Positions 1-10,211 of a stretch of 23,814 bases of DNA are shown piece after piece. A model generated the notes under the pieces. That model did not search any database and had not been told where the DNA came from. It saw only the letters and a list, made by a program, of their open reading frames with translations. Origin of the DNA: Brachionus koreanus. Taxonomy: Eukaryota; Rotifera; Eurotatoria; Ploima; Brachionidae. Every line of letters starts with the position of its first letter. The stretch's first letter is position 1. The stretch lies in contig PJRA01000198.1 in the NCBI GenBank assembly GCA_016987375.1, positions 1,414,459 through 1,438,272 of the forward strand, written 5' to 3'. The position numbers and the translations under genes were made by a program.

Positions 1-619
1 GTTTCGCCTTGCTTCAGATTTTGTTAGTTGTGAGCAAATGCGATGCTTTGCTCCTCTTACTCCATCACTTGGTCCTTCATTATTTACTGAACTCATAAGT
101 TCCACATCGTACCAATTGACATGATTATAACTGTTGTGAATTTTATAAAATTGAATAAGAACTCCACTCTTTCGCCTTTCTTTTAGAGTTTATAGTCCCA
201 AATCAGCTAGTCTTGATTCATGATTCAAACTTGGCGATTGAGCATTTCAATGCACAAATGTTCTCTTGAGCATACCAAGCATATTATTAGCTTTTTTTAA
301 TGCAGCTATCGATTTGTTCATTCCATATGAGTTTGTTGTTCACCATTACACCAATATCGCGCTCAGTAGTAGTCTCAGCTAATTCAACTCTCAAACCATC
401 AGCATTTAACATTGAGATTTTTTTCCTAGCAATCTTTGAGTTGCCAATATACAATTTGCAAAAGTGATTTACTAACTCTGGTAGACTATTTATGAAGATC
501 AGGTATAGTAACGGACCAAGTACTGAACCTTGAACCCCACTCAGCAAATCAACCCAATTAGATTTATACTGGCATATTACTACTCTCTGTTTCCAATCTT
601 GTGGAAAATTTCGAGTCAC
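1..619 (-). mobile_element. Decayed non-LTR retrotransposon (LINE) reverse-transcriptase fragment, running off the window start
   Basis: Read on the minus strand, 619-287 encodes a LINE-type reverse transcriptase stretch: a QRVV block, then SGVQGSVLGPLLYLIFINSL (the RT palm motif, missing the usual Pro of SGVPQGS), then CKLYIGNSKI where active elements have the YADD catalytic box. The aspartates are gone, so this copy is catalytically dead. After a gap the frame resumes with ETTTERDIGVMVNNKLIWNEQ, cut here to ETTTERDIGVMV, typical of CR1/jockey-like elements. Below 287 the homology continues in shifted frames (KANNMLGMLKRTF, then YKIHNSYNHVNWYDVELM) to the window edge, with several stops. The 5' end near 619 is abrupt, as expected of a 5'-truncated insertion. 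If the striatin gene extends upstream, this copy lies inside its intron in antisense. The assignment to LINE RT is firm; the clade is uncertain. Confidence 0.85.
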
Positions 620-1755
620 GCCATAAGCTTACTGCTTTTAACTATCTTTTAGACTTATTTAATTTATATTTTTTGTTTGTTTGTTTCATTTCTTTTTTTA
701 AATAACTTAATTTTTTTGATTTAACTTTAAATTCAGATTTTAAGCTCAATTCATGTTAACAAATAGATTTTTTTTTATTGAAAAATTTTTATTTTTTAAT
801 TTTATTTCGTCAAAAACTAATTAAATACTTCCAAAAAAATAAAATAGAAACTTTTCTGGCTTTTTTTATCTATATCTATCTCTTTTTTTAATTGCCATTA
901 AAAACTTTAATTGCTTCATTTGGAAGTACAAAGTTTTTTTTCTTGCTCCAGTGAAAATCACATGTTAATGCATTAAGTCTTTGAAAAAAGCTCGACGCTA
1001 AAAATTTTGCATAAAGCAAGAATTTTTAATTTTGCAAGAATTCATAGTTTTACATTCTTAAAATAAAAATTTTATTAGTTTTGTTGAATGAAAAAAATAA
1101 TTAAATTTAATCAAACTTTTAGTCTTAAATATTTTGTTATATGTTTTGCTGCAGTGTGGTGCTATACAAGTCAATTTTATAAAATTTACCTGATTTATTT
1201 TAAAATTCATTGTTTCGTGTATTTATGTAATTAAAAATTTTCAACTTCTTAATCGTTGTTTTATTAATTCATATGAAAGATTTTACAAGTATCCTATCTG
1301 TTGTGTGATCGCAAAAATTATGCAGATTTTGTGACCGAGGGTTTTTTAATAGTCAGCTAAAAATAAAACAATGAATAAAAAAAAAAGGAACTTTTTACTT
1401 AAATTAGAAACAAAAATTAGCGTAGAATGTATTTATCAATTAAAAGTTTTTTTTTTGCTTGATTAAAAATAAACTTAAATCATGCTTTAATAGGACTAAA
1501 TAAGCCAAATTATAATTATTCTAAAAACTTATTATTAAAAAAAAAGTTTTAAGCAATTTTATAACAATTAATTTTATTTTAGAAGCTAATTTTTAGATTA
1601 AAAGTTCAGTCCTTATAAAAAATTGATCATTAACTTAAATATATTAACTTAATCATGAACAAAACTCTTTTTCATCATTAAATTCATCATATTTCTAAGG
1701 ACCAAACTCCCATTATATTAAATAATTGTAAAAATACTATTTTCTTTTTAAATAG
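620..1755. other. AT-rich non-coding stretch, probably striatin intron
   Basis: The stretch is very AT-rich with long T and A runs. I found no exon encoding the missing first WD40 blade or the coiled coil of striatin. It ends in a splice acceptor (TTTTTAAATAG) directly before the first recognised striatin exon, so at least its right part is intron. Confidence 0.5.
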
Positions 1756-2794
1756 AAATTCAAATACTGATATTGAACCATTGTATACATTTCGAAAGCA
1801 TACGGGAGCGGTTCTGTCTCTTTTGATAACCCCATCAGGTGATCATGCAATCAGCTCTGGTCTCGACTCAAAAATAATCGTATGGAACATGCCCAATCAT
1901 GATACCGTAGACCAATATGATCCTTACAGTAAGTTAGATAAAAAAATTAAAATAATTTAATCAAAAAAATTAATTTTGATCAGATCCAAATGTTTTTGTT
2001 AAAAATCTAAAAGGCCATAAAGACGCTGTTTGGAATTTGAGCTTAGTAGATAACACTCTGGTGAGTGTTTCGGCTGATGGAAGCATTCGAGTGTGGAATC
2101 CGTTTAGTGTAGACGAGCTGGACGATGCGTCCTCGTCATCTCTAAGTTGTTTGAACGAGGATAACTCCGAAGGCATACCGACCAGTGTGGATTTTATAAA
2201 TAATGAAAATTCTAAGATTATTACGAGCTTTGGTCCTTCACATCACATTTTGTATGACCTGGAGACTTCAAAGTCAGTGGGCAGATTTGATTTTTTTGAC
2301 TCAAGTACAAGTAAATAAAAAAACTAAAAAATTTTATTTAAAAAAAAAATTTATTTTTTTATATTTTTATTAATTCAAAGATACTCATTGCTATAGAGTG
2401 ATTAGCCAACCGGGCTCTTCTCTGATAGTGAGCGCACATGAGGACAAAAAAATTCGCTTCTTCGACTTAAACTCAGGTAAAATGGTCTATCACATGGTGG
2501 CTCATCAAGACGCTTGTACAGACATAGCTGTTGATCCAACATGCAATTATTTACTATCTTCAAGTAAGTTATTTAGTCAATGGCACAAGTTTTTGCTTTA
2601 AATTTTCATTTTATTTATTCAAAGGCCATGATTGTTCGATACGTTTGTGGAATTTGGAGAACAAAAACTGCATTCAAGAGATGACATCGCACAGAAAGAA
2701 ATACGACGAGTCCATAAATTGTGTGGCGTTTCATGCTACCAAGCCGTTTATAGCTAGTGGTGGAGCCGACGCCATAGTAAAAATTTACGTCTAA
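1756..2794 (+). CDS. STRN: Striatin family protein, C-terminal WD40 part (5' exons outside or not found)
   Basis: Striatins are the scaffold and B''' regulatory subunits that bring PP2A and GCK kinases together in the STRIPAK complex. Four exons splice cleanly: 1756-1928, 1984-2310, 2381-2563 and 2625-2794, with GT-AG introns of 55, 70 and 61 nt. All three join after the first base of a codon. The 283 residues match the striatin WD40 C terminus almost block for block: IEPLYTFRKHTGAVLSL, then YDPYNPNVFVKNLKGHKDAV, GIPTSVDFI, LIVSAHEDKKIRFFD, GHDCSIRLWN-type SSHDCSIRLWNLEN, and HRKKYDESINCVAFHATKP. WD-like strands end at IIVWNMP, IRVWNPF, ILYDLET, IRFFDLN, IRLWNLE and the C-terminal VKIYV. The first exon starts one base into a codon, so an upstream exon must exist. 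The first blade, the caveolin-binding motif and the coiled coil are absent here. Identification is secure; STRN, STRN3 and STRN4 cannot be told apart and invertebrates usually have one gene. Confidence 0.93.
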
Positions 2795-3460
2795 GCCACA
2801 CTATTCTCTAATAGAATGAACTTTGCTTTCCATCATTTCGTCGATTTTTTATCCTTTCATTTTTTTGTATTAATATTTTTTATTCGTTGAAGCCCGCTCT
2901 TGGTCTAAAATGATCGATGCCTTTCAGAAATCAATAAGATTGATTGTTTTTTCCCTACTGTAAAATAAGTCTTTTTGTTAAGAAACATGGCTATGCTCCA
3001 AAAATAAAATTGTAAAAATCAAACGGCTGAGTTTTTACCCACATTGAGGTCAGAGATTGTTCACATTTAAAAGATAAATTAAATTATTCTGACAGAATCA
3101 AAATTCCTACTTGATCGTCAAATTTTTATCTTCTTTAACTTTTTTTTTTCTACTCTTTTTTCGAATTAAATCTAACTAAAATATTAGTTTTTTTTTTTTC
3201 TTTTTCTTAAAACTATTATGTCAAGAAATACACTCTATTATTTAAAAATTAAAAAATAAAATAAAAAAAAAGTTAATTTTTGATTATTTGATTAATTTAA
3301 ATTCATTGAAAAAAAAGCATCATTTTGTAAAAATAAACAAGTTTAATCTTAGTTTGTTTTGATTAAATTATGAAATAAAATAGTTTGAATTATGGACATA
3401 GAATTATTTAATTTTGTCGAGTTGTTTTAGATGGTACAAAATTTGAAAATTATGAAAAAT
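2795..3460. other. Striatin 3' UTR and intergenic spacer
   Basis: The first 200 nt are less AT-biased and look like 3' UTR. The remainder is AT-rich with T runs. No open frame with protein-like composition was seen. The spacer separates two convergent genes, striatin (plus) and the coiled-coil gene (minus). Confidence 0.5.
3003..3008 (+). terminator. Candidate polyadenylation signal of striatin
   Basis: AATAAA lies about 210 nt after the striatin stop. It is followed by a TGTAAAAAT stretch. Such hexamers are common by chance in AT-rich DNA, so this is only plausible. Confidence 0.4.
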
Positions 3461-4189
3461 CTAATGATAAAAAGGAATGCCAAGAAACTTTCCCAATTTG
3501 CTTCTGTTTTCGATTGCTCTTCTTTCACACTCAAGGTCATAAAATCTCAAAATTCTTGAAACCTGAGCATAGTTCAATTGTTTAAAGTCTCTTAGTGTTG
3601 GGACTGAATCATTAGGTATTTGGCCATTGTGCTTAAGAATTTTAAAATAAAATTTGAATTGAAAAATTGCTTTAAAATTAATTATTTTAAAAAAAAATAA
3701 AAGACTTGAAAATTTTTAAATAACCTTTATCCAATATATAGTAGATTCGTTACGTAAGCATGAAGAGTTAATAGCTCTTCCTGTAGCGTTTTCTTCTATT
3801 TGCTCAAGGTCCCCATCTATTTTAACAAGACACTGATTCATTTGGTTAAGTCGACCATCTACTTGGTCAAAGCGCACATCCATTCGGTCAAAGCGTTCAT
3901 CCATTTGATCAAGGCGCTGGTCAACTTGGTCAAAGCGCTCATCCATTCGGTCTAAACGTTCATCCATTTGATCAAGGCGCTGGTCAACTTGGTCAAAGCG
4001 CTCATCCATTCGGTCTAAGCTTTGATTTATTTGATTTAAACCATTCAAAATTTGATTTTGGACTAAAGGAAAATTCTGAAATCCTTGAGCAACTTGACCG
4101 ATGTTTATTATTTGGGGTGTTAAATTTCTCAACATTTCAAAAGCCTCAATTGATGTATTAATATAATCATTCATTGCTTCAACATTCAT
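3461..4189 (-). CDS. Two-exon heptad-repeat coiled-coil protein of unknown function, with a C-terminal SAP-like helical tail
   Basis: I do not know the function. Exon 1 (4189-3725, 155 residues) and exon 2 (3631-3461, 56 residues plus stop) join in phase 0 across a 93-nt intron with a GTTATT donor and CTTAAG acceptor, giving 211 residues. Residues 1-50 form a helical lead. About 50-120 is a near-perfect heptad array built from RMDERFD, QVDQRLD and QMDERLD units, a long acidic and basic coiled coil. Then comes an ATGRAINSS segment, and exon 2 carries PNDSVPTLRDFKQLNYAQ, ILRFYDL and ENRSKLGKFLGI. Unspliced, the frame stops two codons past the donor. From memory, the order heptads, A-R-x-x-N-S, I-P-x-x-P-T-x-x-D, then a closing R-x-x-L-x-x-x-I-G-I is that of a family common in basidiomycete and mucoromycete fungi. 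That points to horizontal transfer or an old element-borne gene, but this is inference. No membrane segment or signal peptide is visible. Confidence 0.7.
3896..4021 (-). repeat. Two tandem 63-nt units inside the coiled-coil exon
   Basis: A 63-nt unit starting with TTCATCCATTTGATCAAGG at 3896 recurs at 3959 with only a few changes. It equals 21 residues, exactly three heptads, so each duplication keeps both frame and coil register. The near-identity suggests recent unequal exchange or slippage; shorter, more diverged heptads flank it. Confidence 0.85.
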
Positions 4190-4493
4190 TTTCGATTATT
4201 AACTTTAGACTTCAAAATTGTTCATGCAAATTCAAACAAACTAGCCATTTTAAAATAAAAAAATTAATTGTTGAACTAAAAAAGTAATTAAGAATATGCT
4301 AACATTTTAATTATTTGAAGTTTCTTTAAGCTTTTAGTTAAATTTTTCAATCAAGGCTCCAAAAAAAAATGCTCTTGAGCCTGTTTAAAATGCTATAACT
4401 GCAATGAAATAATAAAAGCTAGATTTTTTTGCATACAGTGTCTACTCGTTGCTGCAATAAAAATTTGAAATTTTTATTTGCACTTTATTAAAT

Positions 4494-4967
4494 TTAGTCA
4501 AATTTGCTATTATCAATAAAATATTGAGTAGAATGGTAGTATTCAGAAGACAAAAACGCAAACTCTTTTAACGCGTCTTCAGTGTCCAAATCAGCATCTA
4601 GATTATTTTTGTCATTGCATGGCATCCTCATCTCCCATTTCTTCATCGTCATCATAAAACGAGCTGGTATTCGTTTGATCACTGGTAACCCCGCTAAGCG
4701 AGATAACATTCTGACTCTTTTCATCTACTCATCTGACTTTTCGTCCATTGATTGTTCAGAGGCTTGATTAGAGCTCGCTTTGCCAAGCAAAGACCTCAAG
4801 CGTGCCGATCTTACATCAATTATGGTGTCAGTACAACCAATTTCTTGCAAATACTGCTTCAACAATTGACGGCCTTGTTTGATTGCGCTGCTGTTTGTTG
4901 TACTCTCTTTGTTAAGTATTGGATGCTGACTGATTGAAAAAGTGCTGGTTTCATTTTCTTCTTTAAT
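4494..4967 (-). pseudogene. Frameshifted acidic coding remnant, family unknown
   Basis: On the minus strand an acceptor-like TTCAAAATTAAAG precedes an open frame from 4967 that includes QGRQLLKQYLQEIGCTDTII, then RSARLRSLLGKASSNQ, and stops after MDEKSDE near 4728. A second frame picks up protein-like sequence (VDEKSQNVISLSGVTSDQTN, then FYDDDEEMGDEDAMQ) before its own stop. The first frame then resumes with DADLDTEDALKEFAFLSSEY and ends at 4494. The base composition is much less AT-rich than the surroundings. The two switches look like indels, because the space between frames is far too short for an intron. It could be a dead host gene, a degraded transposon protein, or a good gene with sequencing errors. 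I do not recognise the family. Upstream exons, if any, were not found. Confidence 0.55.
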
Positions 4968-5868
4968 TTTGAAAAAAAAAATTTAAATTAAGATTTTTTT
5001 TTCATACAAATAAATATATTTTAAAAATTGTAGTTGAAACCATTGTTGTTTCACCAACCAATTGTGATTTATTTGAAAGAATGTATTTTAAGAGAAAACC
5101 ATAATTAATTTTTTTTGTTAATAAAACTGTTAATTTCCTAAATAATTTATTTTTGTTTTAAAATTTAATAAAATTCAAGTAATTTTGCAAAACATTTTCC
5201 TTTTAAATTATTAAAAAGCACAGATGGTCAAAAGTAAAAGTCAAATTTTTAATTTTATTTAGAAGATTTAAGTTCTGACAAGAATTTTGATAAAAAAAAA
5301 CTTGTTCTTATTTAAAATGGTGCAAAAAATTAAAAGATCTTTGGAATGTTCCTTCTAAACTTACCTCGGTCGTTTGGATACCTCAAGGACCCAGGTTACA
5401 AAAATGCGCTTTTATGGCATTTTTAAAGGTGTGTATTTTTTAGTCCGTTCAGTTTTTGGTCAAAATAACTTTTTTCAAAGTGACATAACGAGTCTTCTAC
5501 AATCTAAATTGATCAAAATTGAAGAAATTTTCTAGTTTTAATTTATTTATATTTTATTGAAAAATCTCTATTCTCTATGAAAATAGAATAGAAATTTTAT
5601 TTTAGTAAAATTTTTCAATTTATAAAATGTTTTTCTTTAATAAAGCTTATATTTTGGTTCTTTAAACGCAACTAAATGGAAATAAAATTTTTCACAACAA
5701 AAAAATTTATGATTAATGAAATCAAAAAAATTATAATTTTTAATTCAAATTTTAACATTAAATATTAATACTTTTCTTGATTTGGAATTAAATTCATCTT
5801 TAATAAGCATACATAAGCATTTACAAGTCCAATTTCGTTGCTTTTAAAAAAATTGCCAAGCTAACAAA
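4968..5868. other. Intergenic region upstream of USP8 with one base-richer island
   Basis: The stretch is mostly AT-rich without genes. The segment 5335-5510 is more complex (for example GTTTGGATACCTCAAGGACC near 5371) and may be a transposon remnant, but neither strand gives a convincing protein. The last 60 nt should hold the USP8 promoter and 5' UTR; I see no clear TATA box. Confidence 0.45.
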
Positions 5869-8800
5869 ATGGCACTACCAATAAATAAAAAAGACCTTTC
5901 TTATTCAAGTTTCGAAGAATTTCGGCAAAAAACTTGCTTTGACTTTTCTAAGCTTGACTTCAATCGACCCAGCATTTGCAATTCTTTGCTTAAACTATAC
6001 GACCAAGGCACCTTGTGTTTGAGCACTGGCGAAGACGAAAAAGCCTACATGCTTCTATTTCGCTTTTTCGAAGGCTACCTGAGACTAAAAAACTCCAAAC
6101 TTTACAAACAAGATCGTAACTTTGTTGAAAATTTTATATCAAAAGAAAAACTCAGCAAATCAATGAACATATTGGAGTCGTTAAATGAAGAAATAAAGCA
6201 GCGCTATGAACAGCGAGACCAGAGTCAAAAACGGACAGTTGAAATCGACTCCAAAGCTGATGAGCCGCTTATTGAGAGCAAGAATTTGTCCATTAGCAGC
6301 TCAATCAATCCAACCGAGCTTACCAGTTTAATAAAACAAAACATTTACTCAATTCTTCTCATAGATACACGGCCACAAAGTGAATACGAACAATGTCACA
6401 TTAATTTGGACTATTTAATTAGCTCAGAAAAAAATCAAGTTACTTTAATTAACATTGCTGATAATTTAATTGACACTACAAGTTGGAAAATATGCGATGC
6501 ATTGAACAAAAACCATTTATCCAACACAGCTGAAATATTTTCACAAAGAAAAAATTTTGATTATTTAATTTTATTTGATTCAAATTCCTTTTATAAAGAT
6601 TTAAAATCGGACTCTAAATTGAGTATACTGAAGCGTGCTGTGTACGATTTCGATCTAGACAAAGTCAAATGCGAACCAGTCATTTTGGACGGTGGCTGGT
6701 CTCAATGGCTGCTCTACTATCCCGCATACAAAACAGTGCTCAAAACAACCAATTCTACAACAAGTCAAATCAGCCAAATGGTTGATCAAGAAGAAAAAAA
6801 GATGATAATTGACTATCCAGAAGTTGCGAGTGAAGTCCGTCAGCCTGAAACTAACGATGAGTCTGAGCAAATGTCTGACGAATCAGAAATTAACAATATA
6901 TTGCTAAAGCCTGTCATAGATAGGTCCAATAAGCCCAAAGACAAGGAAAATAAAGAGGCAAGGAGTAATGAGCCTTTTGCAGCTTTTAGCCGAAGCGAAA
7001 AGCCTAAATTAGCTAACACCGAGAATAGTTTAAGCAAAAATGAGTCACTTAATAACACAGAGACGATACCAAGTTCGACTCTTAAAAATTTTTTACCAAA
7101 TGTAAATTTAAACCGATTAGAAAAGCCTGAACTGAGTAAAGCAAATATGATCAATTCAAATCCAATTAATGAGACCATATTTAATTCGGTGTATGCACCA
7201 ATTAGATTTAAATATGTGCATACACCATTCATGAAAGAAGGTGATAATAAAGTATTGAATCCGGTAACTGGCACTTTTTCTTATGAGAACAAACCGGGAG
7301 GCTTTAATACAGAAGCAAAGCTAAAAGATATAAAAAATGTGCCTAAAGAAAATAAGCCAAATTTAAAGAGAACAGTTTCGTCGCCAAATATAGCCGATTT
7401 GGACGATGCTATTGATGAAAAGAATTCATTGAGCTCAAAGACACTTGAAAAGCCTATGGTAAATAGATCAAATAAGCCTTTGAAAGAGAATATGCTGGTG
7501 CTGAGATTTGAAGATTTCGAGCCCGTGTATGCCAAAGTACATCCAGGCCTAACCGGTATTAGAAACTTGGGCAATACTTGTTACATGAATTCTGTTATAC
7601 AATGTCTTAGTAATACAGAATCGTTTGTAAAGTATTTTTTAAGTGGAAAATTTAGAAAAGACATTAACCGAAAGAATAGCTTGGGATTTAAGGGAGAAAT
7701 TGCCGATGAGTTTGCAGTTATTTTGAACGTGCTGTGGACTGGTCGATGTCGCATAATTTCCACACATAAATTCAAATATTTAATAGAAGAATTTAATCAA
7801 CTGTTTGTGTCAAATGAACAACAAGATGCTCAAGAGTTTTTGTTGTTTTTGCTCGACGGTCTACATGAAGATTTGAACAGAGTTAAGAGAAGACCTAAAA
7901 TTTGTTCAGAAGAAAATTCAAGTTCAGATTCTGAGTCGGCTGAAAAAGCGTGGAAAGACCATTTGACAATAAACAATTCAATAATAGTCGATTTATTTCA
8001 GGTAATTGTTAACTTTGATCACACATTTTCTCTCAAAAAAGACTTGACCAACAAAAAATTTCGTTCATACTCAAATGACAGTTTTTTTGGTTGAAAGTGA
8101 AGTAAAAATGAAGTAGAAAATTTTAAGAAAAAAAAAAAAATTATAATCACAAATTTTGAATGCTCAAAAGATAGAAAAATTATTCATCTATCATTATTTA
8201 TTTTTTAATAGTCATTAAATTTATTATCTGAAACTTTCAAGCTAGCCTTTAGCAAGCTTCTAGCAAATATTCATTCGTTCTTTATGTTATCACTTATTTT
8301 TTTTTACATATTAACACTAAAGCATTTTAAAATACAATCAGCTCGTACATTCAAATGCTTTGTGTGTTAATCATTATTTTATTTAATCTGAAGGAACTTT
8401 AGCTCGGGTTCCTTCAAATTAAAATAAAATAAAATTTATGTAAAAGAAAATAAAACTATCAAAATAACAGTTAAATAAAAATAAAATAAAAAAAACTTAA
8501 AAGAAAAGATTTGTTACATATATGCAGTAATACTAACATGGGTAAATATAAGATTCGAACTCGACTAAAAAAATAGAATTAATAGAAAAAAATAAAAATT
8601 TTATTAAAAATGACACTAAAACTAGAAAAAAAAATGAACACTCAAAGGACTGGTTATTTTTGTCAAAAAGTTTGCTCAAATGTTATATTAGTTCCATAAA
8701 AGTATGTAACATAAAAAGACTAAATTTAAAAGACCATTATCAAAGCTTCAAAATATATATTAAAACATGATTGATAGTTGATTAAAAAATTTAAAAATTT

Positions 8801-10144
8801 TAATTTGAATTTTTGAAAAAGTGTCAAAATGACACCGCCGGTCCTTTGAGTGTTAATGAAATTGACTAATAGAACAAATTTAAGCTTTTTTTGAGACTTT
8901 AAATAATAAAAAAATTTATTTTCATTTACATAAATTTATTTACTTTTACTATTTATTTATGTATATCAGATATCTTGGTTAGCAAAGCTACTTCAAACTT
9001 AGTTCCGCACTTAGTCTGTTGTAGCTCTTACTTTTTTAGTACTATTATTATAATCACATGATCATATTTCATAATTATTTTTGAAACTACTAAAATCCAT
9101 TTATTTCTTCTTCATGCAACTGAAAGGATGGACTAAGTTCCATTCCAAACTTCTGGGATTTAAACCAAAATTATATTTTAGAAATTTAATGAATAGATTG
9201 TTCTTTCAACCATTAATAGTATTGAGCTTCAAAGTTCTTCAAAGCATTGTATGAAAAGATGTTTTGATTGAAAAATATCTAATGACTTTGAAGATCTCAT
9301 TTTGAATTTTTGAAGATGGCCTTTAATTTTTTCAGTTCTTACATCTATTATTATGGAGCACTAATCAATTAGCTCTCTTTCATTTTTTAGGAACATGCCC
9401 TAATTTAACTGAATAACTGAAAAGAAATTAAACCAGATTGAAATTTTTGCAAAATTAAAAAAATTCTAATTTTTTTTAAGATTAAAAATAAAAAAAAAAT
9501 TCTGTAACTTTTCTACTAAATGTTGATATCTAGGGTCAGTTCAGATCAACTGTAGCATGCACAACATGTGGAAAAAAATCTGTCAAATTTGATGCGTTCA
9601 TGTATCTGACCTTACCAATATACACTACCAAATGCAATTTGCATGTAACTTATATTAAAAAAATTGAATGAAAAAATTATTTTATTTAAATTATTAAAAG
9701 GAGTGTTTAGATTTATTTTTAAGAAGTGAGAATATGAGTGGAGAGTCCAAGTGGAAGTGTCCCAATTGCAAGCAATATAGAGATGCTACCAAAAAAATAG
9801 ACATTTGGAAACTTCCACCTCTGTTAATAATACATTTAAAGAGATTCAAATACGAAGGAGTTTGGAGAGACAAAATCAATTCGTATGTAGATTTTCCTAT
9901 TGAGAATTTGGACTTAAGCAAATTTTTATCAGGACCAAATCATGAAGGTCTTAGCAACAAGTATAGGCTAAATGGAGTCACTAACCATATTGGCACAATG
10001 GACGGTGGTCACTACACTTCCATGTGTCGACACTTTGAAATGGGCAGATGGATTAAATATGATGATACTGATGTTAAAGAAATGACAAATCTATCAGCTC
10101 TCAAATCACCAGCCTCTTATATTTTGTTCTATTCAATATATTAG
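5869..10144 (+). CDS. USP8: USP8/UBPY ubiquitin carboxyl-terminal hydrolase, complete, 895 residues
   Basis: USP8 is a cysteine protease that removes ubiquitin from endocytosed receptors and ESCRT-0 on early endosomes. Exons 5869-8001, 9534-9644 and 9701-10144 join in phase 0. The ATG sits in a good context (AAAATGG). Residues 1-120 match the USP8 dimerisation/MIT domain. About 148-292 is the inactive rhodanese domain (LLIDTRPQSEYEQ; LDGGWSQWLLYYPAYKT). A low-complexity linker holds two STAM-SH3 motifs, PVIDRSNKP (348-356) and PMVNRSNKP (529-537), and a 14-3-3 type site RTVSSP (501-506). The USP domain spans about 560-895: nucleophile C571 in NLGNTCYMN, zinc-ribbon cysteines C720/C723 and C768/C771, H852 in DGGHYT, and D869/D870 in KYDDTD. 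Human USP8 is longer (1118 residues), the difference being mostly linker. The first intron is unusually large (1532 nt) and carries transposon DNA. Identification is very secure. Confidence 0.96.
8376..8430. repeat. Long imperfect inverted repeat (hairpin) in USP8 intron 1
   Basis: Left arm 8376-8397 and right arm 8408-8430 are inverted copies with one mismatch and one extra base. The inner nine pairs are perfect (TGAAGGAAC against GTTCCTTCA). The loop is 10 nt, including AGCTCG. It may be a folded transposon end or a structured intronic element; no gene function is implied. Confidence 0.7.
8639..8852. mobile_element. Non-autonomous piggyBac-like MITE, 214 bp, in USP8 intron 1
   Basis: The ends are inverted copies: CACTCAAAGGACTGG at 8639 and, reverse-complemented, CACTCAAAGGACCGG at 8852 (14 of 15 matching). 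TTAA abuts the right end (8853-8856) and TGAA, one change from TTAA, abuts the left (8635-8638). A TTAA target duplication is the hallmark of the piggyBac superfamily. There is no coding capacity. A perfect short palindrome, GTGTCAAAATGACAC, lies just inside the right end (8821-8835). The insertion helps explain the size of this intron. Confidence 0.75.
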
Positions 10145-10211
10145 ACAACTTTTTCTACAATGTAATTTTGTATCATAAAATTTTTCCATTTAATTTTAGA
10201 TTTTTTTTTTT

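Noticed and set aside
3716..4189. Interpreting the coiled-coil ORF as a SNARE, a phage tail fibre or a bacterial protein
   Set aside because: The heptads lack the central SNARE glutamine layer pattern, and the spliced second exon with a helical tail points to a different eukaryotic family.
6655..7775. Minus-strand open frames opposite USP8
   Set aside because: Antisense shadows of the coding exon; their Leu, Ser and Phe-rich composition is a by-product of the sense codons.
5869..8094. Reading the USP8 first exon through to the in-frame stop as a complete 741-residue protein
   Set aside because: The last 30 residues after LFQ do not match USP8, while a GTAATT donor sits exactly after LFQ and the exon at 9534 resumes with GQFRSTVACTTC as in the family.
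8540..8580. A tRNA B-box-like GAGTTCGAATC on the minus strand
   Set aside because: No matching A box, acceptor stem or cloverleaf could be found in the surrounding AT-rich sequence.
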